From contig JAFKFQ010000384.1 of assembly GCA_017308215.1 (NCBI GenBank), positions 1 to 42,657 on the forward strand: a stretch of DNA of 42,657 nt, read 5' to 3'. How positions within the stretch are numbered: the stretch's first letter is position 1; each line of letters starts with the position of its first letter. This DNA comes from a bacterium. Its GTDB lineage: Bacteria; Planctomycetota; Planctomycetia; Gemmatales; Gemmataceae. Shown here in pieces: positions 7,286-13,451 of the stretch. The notes under the pieces were generated by a model, which saw only the letters and a list, made by a program, of their open reading frames with translations, did no database searches and was not told the origin of the DNA. Position numbers and translations under genes: made by a program.

Positions 7286-8923
7286 TTATCCCACACCGCC
7301 GAGTTTTGCCGCGGGAGCGGGTTCGACGATCAAGCCCAAGAACCCGAGTAAGGTGCTAACCGCGCCGTCGATCTTGTCAACGGAGCGGCCTCGATCGCAC
7401 CGCATCTCATTCGTTCGTCGGCTGATCTCCACCCGGACGTTGCTGAAGCAATACCGCAACCAGCTCGACCCGTCGTGCCTCACCCGCCCCTCGTCCCACG
7501 CCCGCTTGAACTCCCTCATGGCGGGGTCGAAGTGGCGGTAGTTCTGGGGCACCCGCTTGCAGTTGTGCCCCTCTTCCATGATCTCGTTCAGCATCATGTG
7601 GGCGAACGTCGGGTCGAAGTAGACGCCGCTCACGTTGAACCTTTCGCAGTTGTCCAAGATGTAGTCCCGGATCAGACGGTAGTCGATCATGCTCCCGTCC
7701 GTCAGCTCGACTTCGGGGAACTGGGCGAATAGTGGGAGGTTGGCTTTCTCCCGGAGCTCCGCACCCGCCTTGCACACCCACGCCCGGGACCGGACGTAGT
7801 AATACTCCCCCATGTCCCAGATCAACGTGACACTACTCGGGTCGGTCGTCTGCGAGCCGTCGCCGCCGATCCAGCACCGGTACTGTTTCAGCTCCTCGTC
7901 GCTGGGCGGGTCAATCTTCCACCGGTCCCACGCCGAGCAGTCAAACCAGCAGTGCTCAGACGGCTTTACCCATATATTCAAGTTCAATTGTATGAAGTTT
8001 AAGTAGGCTCCCAGCCCCGTCGAGCGGGCCGCTTTCAGTTCGGCCCGGAAGGTGTCCAGTGGGCATTCGGGCGCACCCAAATTAGGATTGGCTCGTTTCC
8101 ACTCGTCTTCACATAATTCTAGATCGGCCTCCGGGTCGGCCTCACACAAGAACGCTAGGTGTGTATAGTCCTCGTCTTCCCCGGCCTGAACACGCTTCGC
8201 CTTCTGGTACACGGAGTAGTACCAGTGGGTAGTGTCGGAGCCAGCAGTGGACGCGAGTACACACATGAAATTTGGCCGCGTCCGCCCGGCGTAGCGCATG
8301 GCGTTATACATTGACTCGTGGGCCACGTGGCATTCGTCCACGAGACAAAGGCTTGCGTTCGGGCCGTGGTTGGACTGACCCCACTTGCACACGCACTCAA
8401 GGCTGGCGTTCAGGTATGGGATTTCGAGTTTCTTACTGGCGTCACGGAACTTGACGTGCGGCTTGTCGAAGCCCATCTGTTTCAGGGCGAACGAGACTTC
8501 TTTGTAAAGGGCCGCACTGTTGTCCTTTGTCGCGGCCCCGGCAAGGATAAGTGGCGACGGTTCACCACTCAGCACGAGTTCAAACGCCGCGATAATGCAG
8601 AGGAGTAAGGACTTGCCGAAGGACTTCTTGGGCACGTGAAGGGTGGCGAAGCGGTAGAGCCGACGCCCGTCCGCCAGCCGCATCCCGTAGAGTAGGGAGA
8701 GGAACCGGCGTTGTTCTTCCCGGAGGGTGAGCGCCCCGCCTCCGATCTTGTACTGGGTTCGGTAGTCCCTCTCCGCGAACCGGATGATGGCGTCGGCTTG
8801 GGCTTGGTCCCAGATGGCGGACCCGTCTTCGAGCATCTTGCGGACGGTCGGGCTTACGGCGGTCAAAACCCAATCAGGCGGGGCGGTCTTGTCCATTCTC
8901 CTCAGTAACCAATGGTTCTTCAC
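7286..8923 (-). CDS. Large terminase subunit (HK97-like TerL)
   Basis: This 545-aa packaging motor joins an ATPase to a nuclease. The ATPase half shows a Walker A of the phage type at residues 97-105 (HVPKKSFGKS) and a Walker B, LCLVDECH, at 192-199. Possible RNase H-like nuclease acidic residues are Asp355 (GGDGS), Asp437 (YFDPTF) and Asp516/Asp519 (DKIDGAV). It translocates DNA into the prohead and cuts the concatemer. The start is a GTG with GAGGAT just upstream. It follows the HNH gene by 6 bp, and the HNH, small terminase and TerL set is the usual HK97 packaging module. AT-rich patches near 7960-8000 contrast with host genes. Confidence 0.92.
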   Translation of the reverse strand: MKNHWLLRRMDKTAPPDWVLTAVSPTVRKMLEDGSAIWDQAQADAIIRFAERDYRTQYKIGGGALTLREEQRRFLSLLYGMRLADGRRLYRFATLHVPKKSFGKSLLLCIIAAFELVLSGEPSPLILAGAATKDNSAALYKEVSFALKQMGFDKPHVKFRDASKKLEIPYLNASLECVCKWGQSNHGPNASLCLVDECHVAHESMYNAMRYAGRTRPNFMCVLASTAGSDTTHWYYSVYQKAKRVQAGEDEDYTHLAFLCEADPEADLELCEDEWKRANPNLGAPECPLDTFRAELKAARSTGLGAYLNFIQLNLNIWVKPSEHCWFDCSAWDRWKIDPPSDEELKQYRCWIGGDGSQTTDPSSVTLIWDMGEYYYVRSRAWVCKAGAELREKANLPLFAQFPEVELTDGSMIDYRLIRDYILDNCERFNVSGVYFDPTFAHMMLNEIMEEGHNCKRVPQNYRHFDPAMREFKRAWDEGRVRHDGSSWLRYCFSNVRVEISRRTNEMRCDRGRSVDKIDGAVSTLLGFLGLIVEPAPAAKLGGVG

Positions 8924-8929
8924 TTATCC

Positions 8930-9175
8930 TCATTGCTGCATCTCTCGGTCTGCGATCTTGTGGCACGCGATGCATAGTGCCTCGTAGTCCTCGACACAGG
9001 TGGCGGGGTATACCTTGTGGTGGGCGTGGCAGGAGAAGTTGACCCGACATCTGACACAGATGGGATTGGCGGCCAACACGAGGGGGGCGAGCTTCTTGTG
9101 GGTCGCGCCGTACTGCGGTCGCGGCCCTCGGATCTGAACCCGCTTCAACATCAACTTGGGCGCCTTATCGGGCAA
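8930..9175 (-). CDS. HNH endonuclease
   Basis: This small nuclease is of the kind that sits beside terminase genes in HK97-type phages and is needed for cos or end cleavage in several of them. The 81-aa product has a Cys-x2-Cys at 40/43, the HAHHK motif at 50-54 (the H-H of HNH) and a Cys-x2-Cys-His at 68-72, which completes the zinc and metal site. The start given is a TTG at 9175, which overlaps the upstream gene by 11 bp; an internal ATG at 9151 would give 73 aa and keep all motifs. TerL follows directly. Confidence 0.85.
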   Translation of the reverse strand: MPDKAPKLMLKRVQIRGPRPQYGATHKKLAPLVLAANPICVRCRVNFSCHAHHKVYPATCVEDYEALCIACHKIADREMQQ

Positions 9176-9488
9176 CTTTCACCACCGCTTCGACGAGGGG
9201 CCGAACCTTCTTCAACAGGGACGGGTGGTTGTACCTCCCGTACACGTCCGGGCCGACATCCAGAAGGACTACTTTGTCCCAGTGTGCGGCGGGAACGAGG
9301 AGCGCCACCTCGGGCGTAGCCACGACGAGGACGAGCTCGGCCCACTCGCAGAGCATGTTCACGGTGGACTCGTCGGTCTTCTCCAGCCCGACCGTCAGGA
9401 CGGCCCGTTGTCCGAGCTCGTCGTTCAAGATGTACTTGGCGGCGACGCTGCGAACCTTACCACCCTGACAGCAACACAGGTATTTCAC
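9165..9488 (-). CDS. Tyrosine phosphatase-like (C-X5-R) phage protein
   Basis: This 107-aa protein starts at a GTG whose bases overlap the small terminase stop (GTGA). Residues 7-14 read CQGGKVRS, the C-X5-R-S loop that marks low-molecular-weight and related tyrosine phosphatases; it lies, as in that family, right after the first short strand (VKYLCC) and before a helix. Near the end LDVGPDVYGR holds Asp77 and Asp81, where the small COG4551-type phosphatases have a D-x-P-D-x-Y segment. This suggests a small phosphatase or a phosphatase-fold binding protein. Its place between small terminase and HNH is unusual. Activity is inferred from motifs only. A longer frame open upstream of the GTG overlaps the terminase gene and is not used here. 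Confidence 0.55.
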   Translation of the reverse strand: MKYLCCCQGGKVRSVAAKYILNDELGQRAVLTVGLEKTDESTVNMLCEWAELVLVVATPEVALLVPAAHWDKVVLLDVGPDVYGRYNHPSLLKKVRPLVEAVVKVAR

Positions 9489-9796
9489 GTGGGCCTCTTG
9501 AGCTTGTCGAGTACGGTGCCGATCCCCTCGGCGGGCTTGGCGGACTGGCCGCGGGACAGGTTGGGGAGGATGCCGAACTGGCGGGCGAACTTCTCCCAAA
9601 GCTTGTTACACGCGACGTACCACAGCCGTTCTTTCGGATCGGACTTGTCGGCGGTTCGAATGTCGCTCCACAGCTCGCACGTCTGAGAGAACCCGTCGGC
9701 AGTCTGCTCGGTGAGCTGGCCCGACTCGATCAGGCGCGGGGCGTGGCGTTGCCAGAACGCGGCGGCTTCTCCCTTAAGCCAAGTCGGTTTTCTCAT
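9485..9796 (-). CDS. Small terminase subunit, P27 family
   Basis: This 103-aa DNA-recognition subunit of the packaging motor has the P27-family shape: a Trp/aromatic helix near the start (AAAFWQRHAPRLIESGQLTEQTADGF), a central helix with CELW, and a C-terminal FGILPNLSRGQ, the family's 'F-G-L-x-P-x-x-R' signature. It selects viral DNA and loads TerL. Its ATG overlaps the stop of the 34-aa membrane protein (ATGA), and its own stop overlaps the GTG of the next gene, so three genes are translationally coupled. TerL lies two genes downstream. Confidence 0.8.
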   Translation of the reverse strand: MRKPTWLKGEAAAFWQRHAPRLIESGQLTEQTADGFSQTCELWSDIRTADKSDPKERLWYVACNKLWEKFARQFGILPNLSRGQSAKPAEGIGTVLDKLKRPT

Positions 9797-9897
9797 ATCG
9801 TTGTCCCTGCGTCGTCACTGCCGTCGTGCGACGTAATCACTTTGACGAACAGTGCGACCGCGAACGCTATGGTAATCACACAAATTATGTCGTCCAT
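9793..9897 (-). CDS. 34-aa single-pass membrane protein (phage)
   Basis: This frame runs from an ATG at 9897 to a TGA that overlaps the small terminase ATG (ATGA). It reads MDDIICVITIAF..., with one hydrophobic segment at residues 4-21 and a short acidic tail (HDGSDDAG). An AAGTAAG sequence precedes the start by 2 bases. The tight overlap and clear membrane segment argue that it is real. The function is unknown; small membrane proteins next to a holin-like gene are often lysis or superinfection factors, but nothing here shows that. An imperfect 18-bp palindrome centred on TTAA (9900-9917) covers its leader. Confidence 0.5.
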   Translation of the reverse strand: MDDIICVITIAFAVALFVKVITSHDGSDDAGTTI

Positions 9898-9984
9898 ATG
9901 ACTTACTTAAGTACGTCGTGAAAAAATTTACGTGGGCACGGCGAGGTTCCCGCTGCCCTCGCCCCAACATTTGAGGGGTTATGG

Positions 9985-10101
9985 TCATAGCGACGAAGAT
10001 TTGGCCAATGCCCTCGCACGGCGAACCGCTTTCGCCCACTCCACGATGAGTGCCAAACTCGCCTGTTGCCTCACGCGGCGGCGGGTGAGCCAGTGGTTCA
10101 T
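9985..10101 (-). CDS. 38-aa basic small phage protein
   Basis: The ATG at 10101 overlaps the stop of the holin-like gene (ATGA). The product begins MNHWLTRRRVRQQAS and is helical, with many Arg and Ala residues and one amphipathic segment. No family is recognised. Support is limited to the coupled start and the gene-dense context; its composition is also what a chance frame would give in GC-rich DNA. Confidence 0.35.
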   Translation of the reverse strand: MNHWLTRRRVRQQASLALIVEWAKAVRRARALAKSSSL

Positions 10102-10274
10102 TGTGACACCCACTTGCGGAACAAGTTGGTGACGACCGACAGCGTTGCGACGACGGCAGGCGTCAGCGCCCCGAAGTCCGCACCGCTGGCCCACTGCGAG
10201 GCATAGGTGAGGGCGGCGCCGACCGCGGCCACGCCTGCCCCCTTCAACACGGAGATGACATCATCATTGCTCAT
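10098..10274 (-). CDS. 58-aa holin-like membrane protein
   Basis: This frame runs from the ATG at 10274 to the TGA at 10098. The protein starts MSNDDVISVLKGAG, has two hydrophobic stretches at about residues 12-28 and 34-52 separated by SGAD, and ends in a charged RKWVSQ. This is the layout of small class II-like phage holins or of the short membrane proteins often annotated with them. It lies 28 bp after the fibre fusion gene and is followed by an ATGA-coupled gene. There is no Shine-Dalgarno sequence; a hairpin closes on its start codon. No endolysin gene is in view, so a lysis role is inferred from shape only. Confidence 0.55.
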   Translation of the reverse strand: MSNDDVISVLKGAGVAAVGAALTYASQWASGADFGALTPAVVATLSVVTNLFRKWVSQ

Positions 10275-10289
10275 GCATGTATGTATGCA
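10274..10289 (-). promoter_or_regulatory. Hairpin closing on the holin-like start codon
   Basis: TGCAT (10274-10278) pairs with ATGCA (10285-10289) around a 6-base loop. An outer GCTC/GAGC pair (10269-10272 with 10292-10295) can extend it past a small bulge. The A of the AUG is the closing base of the inner stem, as at 3680 and 11958, and no ribosome binding site is visible. Confidence 0.45.
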
Positions 10290-10302
10290 CCGAGCTGGTG
10301 TT

Positions 10303-11958
10303 TTAGTACATCGATTCGACTGTAAGCGTGGTGCAGGTCAGAGTGTTGCCCGATGCGCCCACGGCCCATGCCACTGTCAGGTCTACCGTCTGGGTTGCAG
10401 TGGTGTCGATGGTTGTCGTATTCGTCATGGTGAACGGCTCGGACTGGGTGGCACTTCCGATGCTGGTCACGTATTCGAGTTGGCCCCCGCCGATAATGGT
10501 TCCGCTACTGCCCCCAGTGCGACATATGAGCGTGAACTCGGCCTCCCAGAACCCGCTTGCCCCGTTGCTGAGGAACACCGCACCCGTGCCGTTCGTTGCG
10601 AGCGTGGTACTGCCGAGCTTGATGCGCCACTGTGCCCGACTCCCGGTACTGGCCCAGTACCCTAACGCCTTGACACGCAATACTCTGTAGACGGCCAGAT
10701 AGTTTGCCGCGAGGGTAAGACTACCGACACCGCTACCCGTCACGGTGGTTTCCGAGCTGGTGTTTGCCACAGTCACGTCTGCGGTCTGATAGAAGGGGAC
10801 CGGGGTGTATGTGCCCCACGTGTTCGCGGCGGTGCGTCGCAGTACGCCGTTTGAGCTGATGGCTGCGATTGCGGCTAGGTCGGGGTCGTAAGCCTGAACC
10901 TGAGCGCCGATCGTCAGGCCCAGAGCGTCTACGGCGTCGATGACGTTGTTCGCGCCGGTGCCGCCCTCGGTGATTGGCAGGGGTGCCGATTGGGCGGATA
11001 TCGTCGAGCCGTTACCCTTCAAATAGCCCGTCAGGTTGGTGGTGGTCGATGTGGTCACGGTGTTCGGGCCAGCGGGACCGGTGTCCCCGGTGTCGCCCTT
11101 CGGTCCCGGTACGGTGGAGTCGGCCCCATCAGCTCCGGGTTCGCCTTGCGGCCCGACCAACGACGCCAACCACTCCTCAGCGGTGCCGCTGAACCCGTTG
11201 GCGAGTGCCACCTCGTAGGCGCTCGCCCCGTCCGCACCATCGGCCCCGGCTGGTCCCGGTACGGTGGAGTCGGCCCCGTCCTCGCCCGGTGGTCCGGGTA
11301 CGGTCGAATCGGCCCCGTCACTTCCGGGTTCGCCTTGCGGTCCTACCAGTGACGCCAGCCATTCTTCTTCGGTGCCGCTGAACCCGTTGCTCACGGCCAC
11401 GTCGTAGGCGCTGGCCCCGTCCTCGCCCGCTGGTCCTTGTTCGCCCCCGCCGCCCTCGATCGGCCCCCCGTCGAAAGTTAAGCCGCTACAGTCCACCCGG
11501 AGGACGTGCTCGCAGGCGGCGAGCTCGACGAAGTTGTTTCCGGTGGTCACGGCCCCGGTGGAGTCCGGGAGTGCAACGACGTTGGCGGTGTTCGCCCAAA
11601 GCGTGTACGTGTGGGTGGCGACGAAACCGGGGTCGCTGTAGGCGTCGCTCTGGCTTTCGTACTTGCACCAACTGACTGTCCCGCCCCGCCACCCGTCCAA
11701 CACGATCTTGGCTCGGGCGAGCACGTTCAGGGCGCTGTTCAGATCGGTTGCCCAGCAGTCGATCTGAAGTCCGTACTTGTGGAGGGTGGACGACTCACCG
11801 GAGAGGTAGAGTTCAACTTCGTCGGACGTGATGGTGTAGACGAGTTCGGGGCGGGCGTCGTCGTTCTCGGCGGGTTCGGTCGGCCTGATGTAGGCCACCA
11901 TGCCGACGAGCGTATCGTCGGAGGTGAGTCGGGAATACACTACTTCTTCAATGCTCAT
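10303..11958 (-). CDS. DUF3168-like tail terminator fused to collagen-like fibre
   Basis: This 551-aa protein has three parts. Residues 1-122 match the plan of DUF3168 tail-terminator/completion proteins: a helix with VVYSRLTSDDTLVGMV, a PELVYTITSDE strand, HKYGLQIDCWA (60-70), a helix ending VLDGWRGG (87-93) and a final HTYTLWA strand. Residues about 172-298 are collagen-like Gly-x-y repeats interrupted by two copies of a GASAY-(DE)-VA...NGFSGT-x-EEWLASLVGPQGEPG module (181-223 and 244-286). Residues about 300-551 are fibre-like, with GYLKGNGS, ITEGGTGA and YDPDLAAIA segments and a beta-rich end. The normal DUF3168 slot (between 2246 and 2200) is empty. I infer a neck-attached appendage. It has a hairpin at the start codon, no Shine-Dalgarno sequence, and a terminator upstream. 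Confidence 0.7.
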   Translation of the reverse strand: MSIEEVVYSRLTSDDTLVGMVAYIRPTEPAENDDARPELVYTITSDEVELYLSGESSTLHKYGLQIDCWATDLNSALNVLARAKIVLDGWRGGTVSWCKYESQSDAYSDPGFVATHTYTLWANTANVVALPDSTGAVTTGNNFVELAACEHVLRVDCSGLTFDGGPIEGGGGEQGPAGEDGASAYDVAVSNGFSGTEEEWLASLVGPQGEPGSDGADSTVPGPPGEDGADSTVPGPAGADGADGASAYEVALANGFSGTAEEWLASLVGPQGEPGADGADSTVPGPKGDTGDTGPAGPNTVTTSTTTNLTGYLKGNGSTISAQSAPLPITEGGTGANNVIDAVDALGLTIGAQVQAYDPDLAAIAAISSNGVLRRTAANTWGTYTPVPFYQTADVTVANTSSETTVTGSGVGSLTLAANYLAVYRVLRVKALGYWASTGSRAQWRIKLGSTTLATNGTGAVFLSNGASGFWEAEFTLICRTGGSSGTIIGGGQLEYVTSIGSATQSEPFTMTNTTTIDTTATQTVDLTVAWAVGASGNTLTCTTLTVESMY

Positions 11959-11977
11959 GCGAGTATTTATGCTCGCA
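11958..11977 (-). promoter_or_regulatory. Hairpin closing on the fibre-fusion start codon
   Basis: TGCGAG (11958-11963) pairs with CTCGCA (11972-11977) around an 8-base AT-rich loop. The A of the AUG at 11958 closes the stem and no Shine-Dalgarno sequence is present. It has the same architecture as the sites at 3680 and 10274. Confidence 0.55.
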
Positions 11978-11979
11978 CA

Positions 11980-12021
11980 AACGAAACTGCCCCGTGGGAC
12001 ATCCCACGGGGCAGTTTCGTT
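11980..12021. terminator. Perfect 20-bp inverted repeat, likely bidirectional terminator
   Basis: Positions 11980-11999 and 12002-12021 are perfect complements, a 20-bp stem with almost no loop, AT-ending at its base and GC-rich at its tip (CCCCGTGGGA). It overlaps the stop codon of the 47-aa protein and lies between that gene and the fibre-fusion gene on the minus strand. It should separate the AAA+ transcript from the late structural transcript. Confidence 0.65.
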
Positions 12022-12163
12022 ACCGCCTTCGGCTCTCTTCCAACTGCTCCCGAGCGTACCAGCACGCGCACCACGCCAAGTAACACTGCACCAACCCCAG
12101 CACCGACTGGAGCACGTCCACTACGAAACGCCAGCCTTCATCAGCAAATCCTCTGCCCGCCAC
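12020..12163 (-). CDS. 47-aa membrane protein (phage)
   Basis: This frame opens at a GTG (12163) and ends at a TAA at 12020, inside the terminator hairpin. The product begins VAGRGFADEGWRF and has one strong hydrophobic segment, residues about 12-35, rich in Val, Leu, Cys and Trp, then a charged REQLEESRRR end. It lies 63 bp after the AAA+ gene on the same strand. No family is recognised and the start is uncertain, but the membrane segment plus charged tail is not typical of a chance frame. Confidence 0.45.
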   Translation of the reverse strand: MAGRGFADEGWRFVVDVLQSVLGLVQCYLAWCACWYAREQLEESRRR

Positions 12164-12226
12164 CTGAACGTCAAGTGCCGATTAAGACAGAATATCACAT
12201 TTCCCGGTTCTCGTCAACCCCCGCTC

Positions 12227-13177
12227 CTACTTCCGCTGACGATTGAACGTGGCTTCGCTCTTGCCCGTCCGCTCCTTCCACTCTCGAACCTTGTCGTGGT
12301 AGCCGAGGGGCTTCGCGTTGATCTCGCGGGCAATGCTGGCGTCGGAGGTCGTGGGGTCCGTGACCTTCTCGTTCAGGCGGGCGCGGACCAGATCGCGCCA
12401 GTCGAGCCGGGAAAGCCCCGCGTCGCACTGGCGGCGGTCCTTCATCGCGTTCACGACGAGGCGCCAGTCGAGGGGTCGCCGGTTTCGGGCGGCTTCGGCA
12501 ATCACGAACTCGGTCACCTCGATCGTAACCTCCGGGGTCAGTCCCTCGCCCCCCTTCATCGCCATCACCCGCACCCGAGCCGACACCTCCAGCGGGGTCG
12601 GGGCGAACTCCAGATGCGTAATCCGGGTCTTCAGCGCTCGCAGTGTCCGTATGTCGTCGATCGGCTTGTTCATCGTGAACACGATCCCGCCGTTGAACAC
12701 GAACTCGCGGGCGTCCTTCGAGGCAATCCACGTCACGAGGCGGGGCATCTCCGGCCCGGACCAGAGTGCGGAGCGCAGGACGCCCGCCGATTTCTTGTCC
12801 TTCAGCATCTCTTCGGCGTCTTCGATCAGGTGGATGTCGTCGGGGTACTTTTCGAGCAACTCGAAAATCCCCTTCGCGGTCAGACTGCTGTTCGCCAGCC
12901 GCCACGGCTTGCCGGACTGCTTCAGCTCGTCCACGACCGTGAAGGACTTCCCGATTCCGCCCTCGCCCCAGATCCAAGCCCCGGTGTGGATACCGTGCGC
13001 GACGGCCCGCACGACATCCCGCAAGTGGGCCTCCTTGCCCCCCAACGACACGAGGGCGTCAACCTCGTCGAAGGTGAACGGCAGGCGGACCGCGCGGTCC
13101 GCCGGGTCGTCCAGAATGATCGCCGACACCCCCGACCCGAACTGCTCGGCCTCCGTCGCGGTGAACTCGTGAGTCAT
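12227..13177 (-). CDS. AAA+ ATPase, possible phage replication protein
   Basis: This 316-aa P-loop ATPase has Walker A GEGGIGKS at 71-78, Walker B IHLIED at 115-120, a sensor 1 segment GIVFTMNK with Asn170, and likely arginine fingers near 180-185. It ends with a basic helical segment (EWKERTGKSEATFNRQRK) that looks like a DNA-binding helix-turn-helix tail. The one-domain AAA+ fold and the repeats just upstream suggest helicase loading or origin recognition, but no DnaC-specific motif is certain. The ATG follows AGAGGGG. It is the last phage-like gene before the tRNA, and its GC content is closer to the host's than that of the terminase genes. Confidence 0.6.
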   Translation of the reverse strand: MTHEFTATEAEQFGSGVSAIILDDPADRAVRLPFTFDEVDALVSLGGKEAHLRDVVRAVAHGIHTGAWIWGEGGIGKSFTVVDELKQSGKPWRLANSSLTAKGIFELLEKYPDDIHLIEDAEEMLKDKKSAGVLRSALWSGPEMPRLVTWIASKDAREFVFNGGIVFTMNKPIDDIRTLRALKTRITHLEFAPTPLEVSARVRVMAMKGGEGLTPEVTIEVTEFVIAEAARNRRPLDWRLVVNAMKDRRQCDAGLSRLDWRDLVRARLNEKVTDPTTSDASIAREINAKPLGYHDKVREWKERTGKSEATFNRQRK

Positions 13178-13196
13178 GGGCGATCCCCTCTGCGCG

Positions 13197-13222
13197 GTGA
13201 GAGAAGTGAGAGAATGAGAGAA
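13197..13222. repeat. Tandem GTGAGAGAA repeats
   Basis: Two exact GTGAGAGAA copies are followed by TGAGAGAA (9, 9 and 8 bases), 20-45 bp upstream of the AAA+ start. They are too short for a CRISPR and are placed like a leader or operator element. Confidence 0.6.
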
Positions 13223-13274
13223 ATACTAGGCTCAATGTCTGATCGTATCTCGGGAGGGCGCGAGCGGCAAGGGC

Positions 13275-13310
13275 GGGACCGTGGTCCCGCTTGGTCCCGT
13301 TTTGGTCCCG
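13275..13310. repeat. GGTCCCG repeats with palindromic end
   Basis: GGTCCCG occurs at 13283, 13293 and 13304 (spacing 10 and 11), and GGGACC at 13275 makes the first copy a GGGACC-GT-GGTCCC palindrome. One-turn spacing suggests protein binding on one DNA face. Confidence 0.6.
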
Positions 13311-13318
13311 CTAAACGG

Positions 13319-13353
13319 TGACAAGGAGTGACATCCCGTGACAGCCGATGACA
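13319..13353. repeat. Four TGACA repeats at exact 10-bp spacing
   Basis: TGACA starts at 13319, 13329, 13339 and 13349. The intervening 5-mers differ, so only the pentamer is kept in phase. It lies between the GGTCCCG repeats and the tRNA terminator and may be an iteron-like or operator array for the AAA+ gene region. Confidence 0.6.
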
Positions 13354-13417
13354 ACGGGTTGATCGTGTGGCGGTGCGGGGCGTCGTGCGGAAGTGCTTAT
13401 TTGGCAGGGGGAAAAGA

Positions 13418-13445
13418 AGAACCCCCGGGTTTCCCCGGGGGTTCT
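13418..13445 (-). terminator. Terminator downstream of tRNA-Met
   Basis: A perfect 12-bp stem (AGAACCCCCGGG / CCCGGGGGTTCT) with a 4-base loop is followed on the minus strand by TTCTTTTCCC. It ends 6 bp past the tRNA 3' end, so it closes the tRNA transcript. Confidence 0.8.
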
Positions 13446-13451
13446 CGTTTG

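Noticed and set aside
9815..9988. 57-aa frame starting by ATGA overlap after the 38-aa gene
   Set aside because: It overlaps the better supported 34-aa membrane protein in another frame and its composition looks random; the ATGA alone is not enough.
11963..11971. ATAAATAC motif on the minus strand (also near 7283-7291), resembling a T4 late promoter box
   Set aside because: Only two sites, both explained as hairpin loop or gene-end sequence, and no T4-like transcription genes are present.
13197..13353. CRISPR array
   Set aside because: Repeats are 5-9 bp and without spacers of normal size; no cas genes.
1..13451. Gene transfer agent instead of prophage
   Set aside because: Presence of small terminase, HNH nuclease, collagen-like fibre and position beside a tRNA fit a prophage better; the left end is not visible, so this is not fully excluded.
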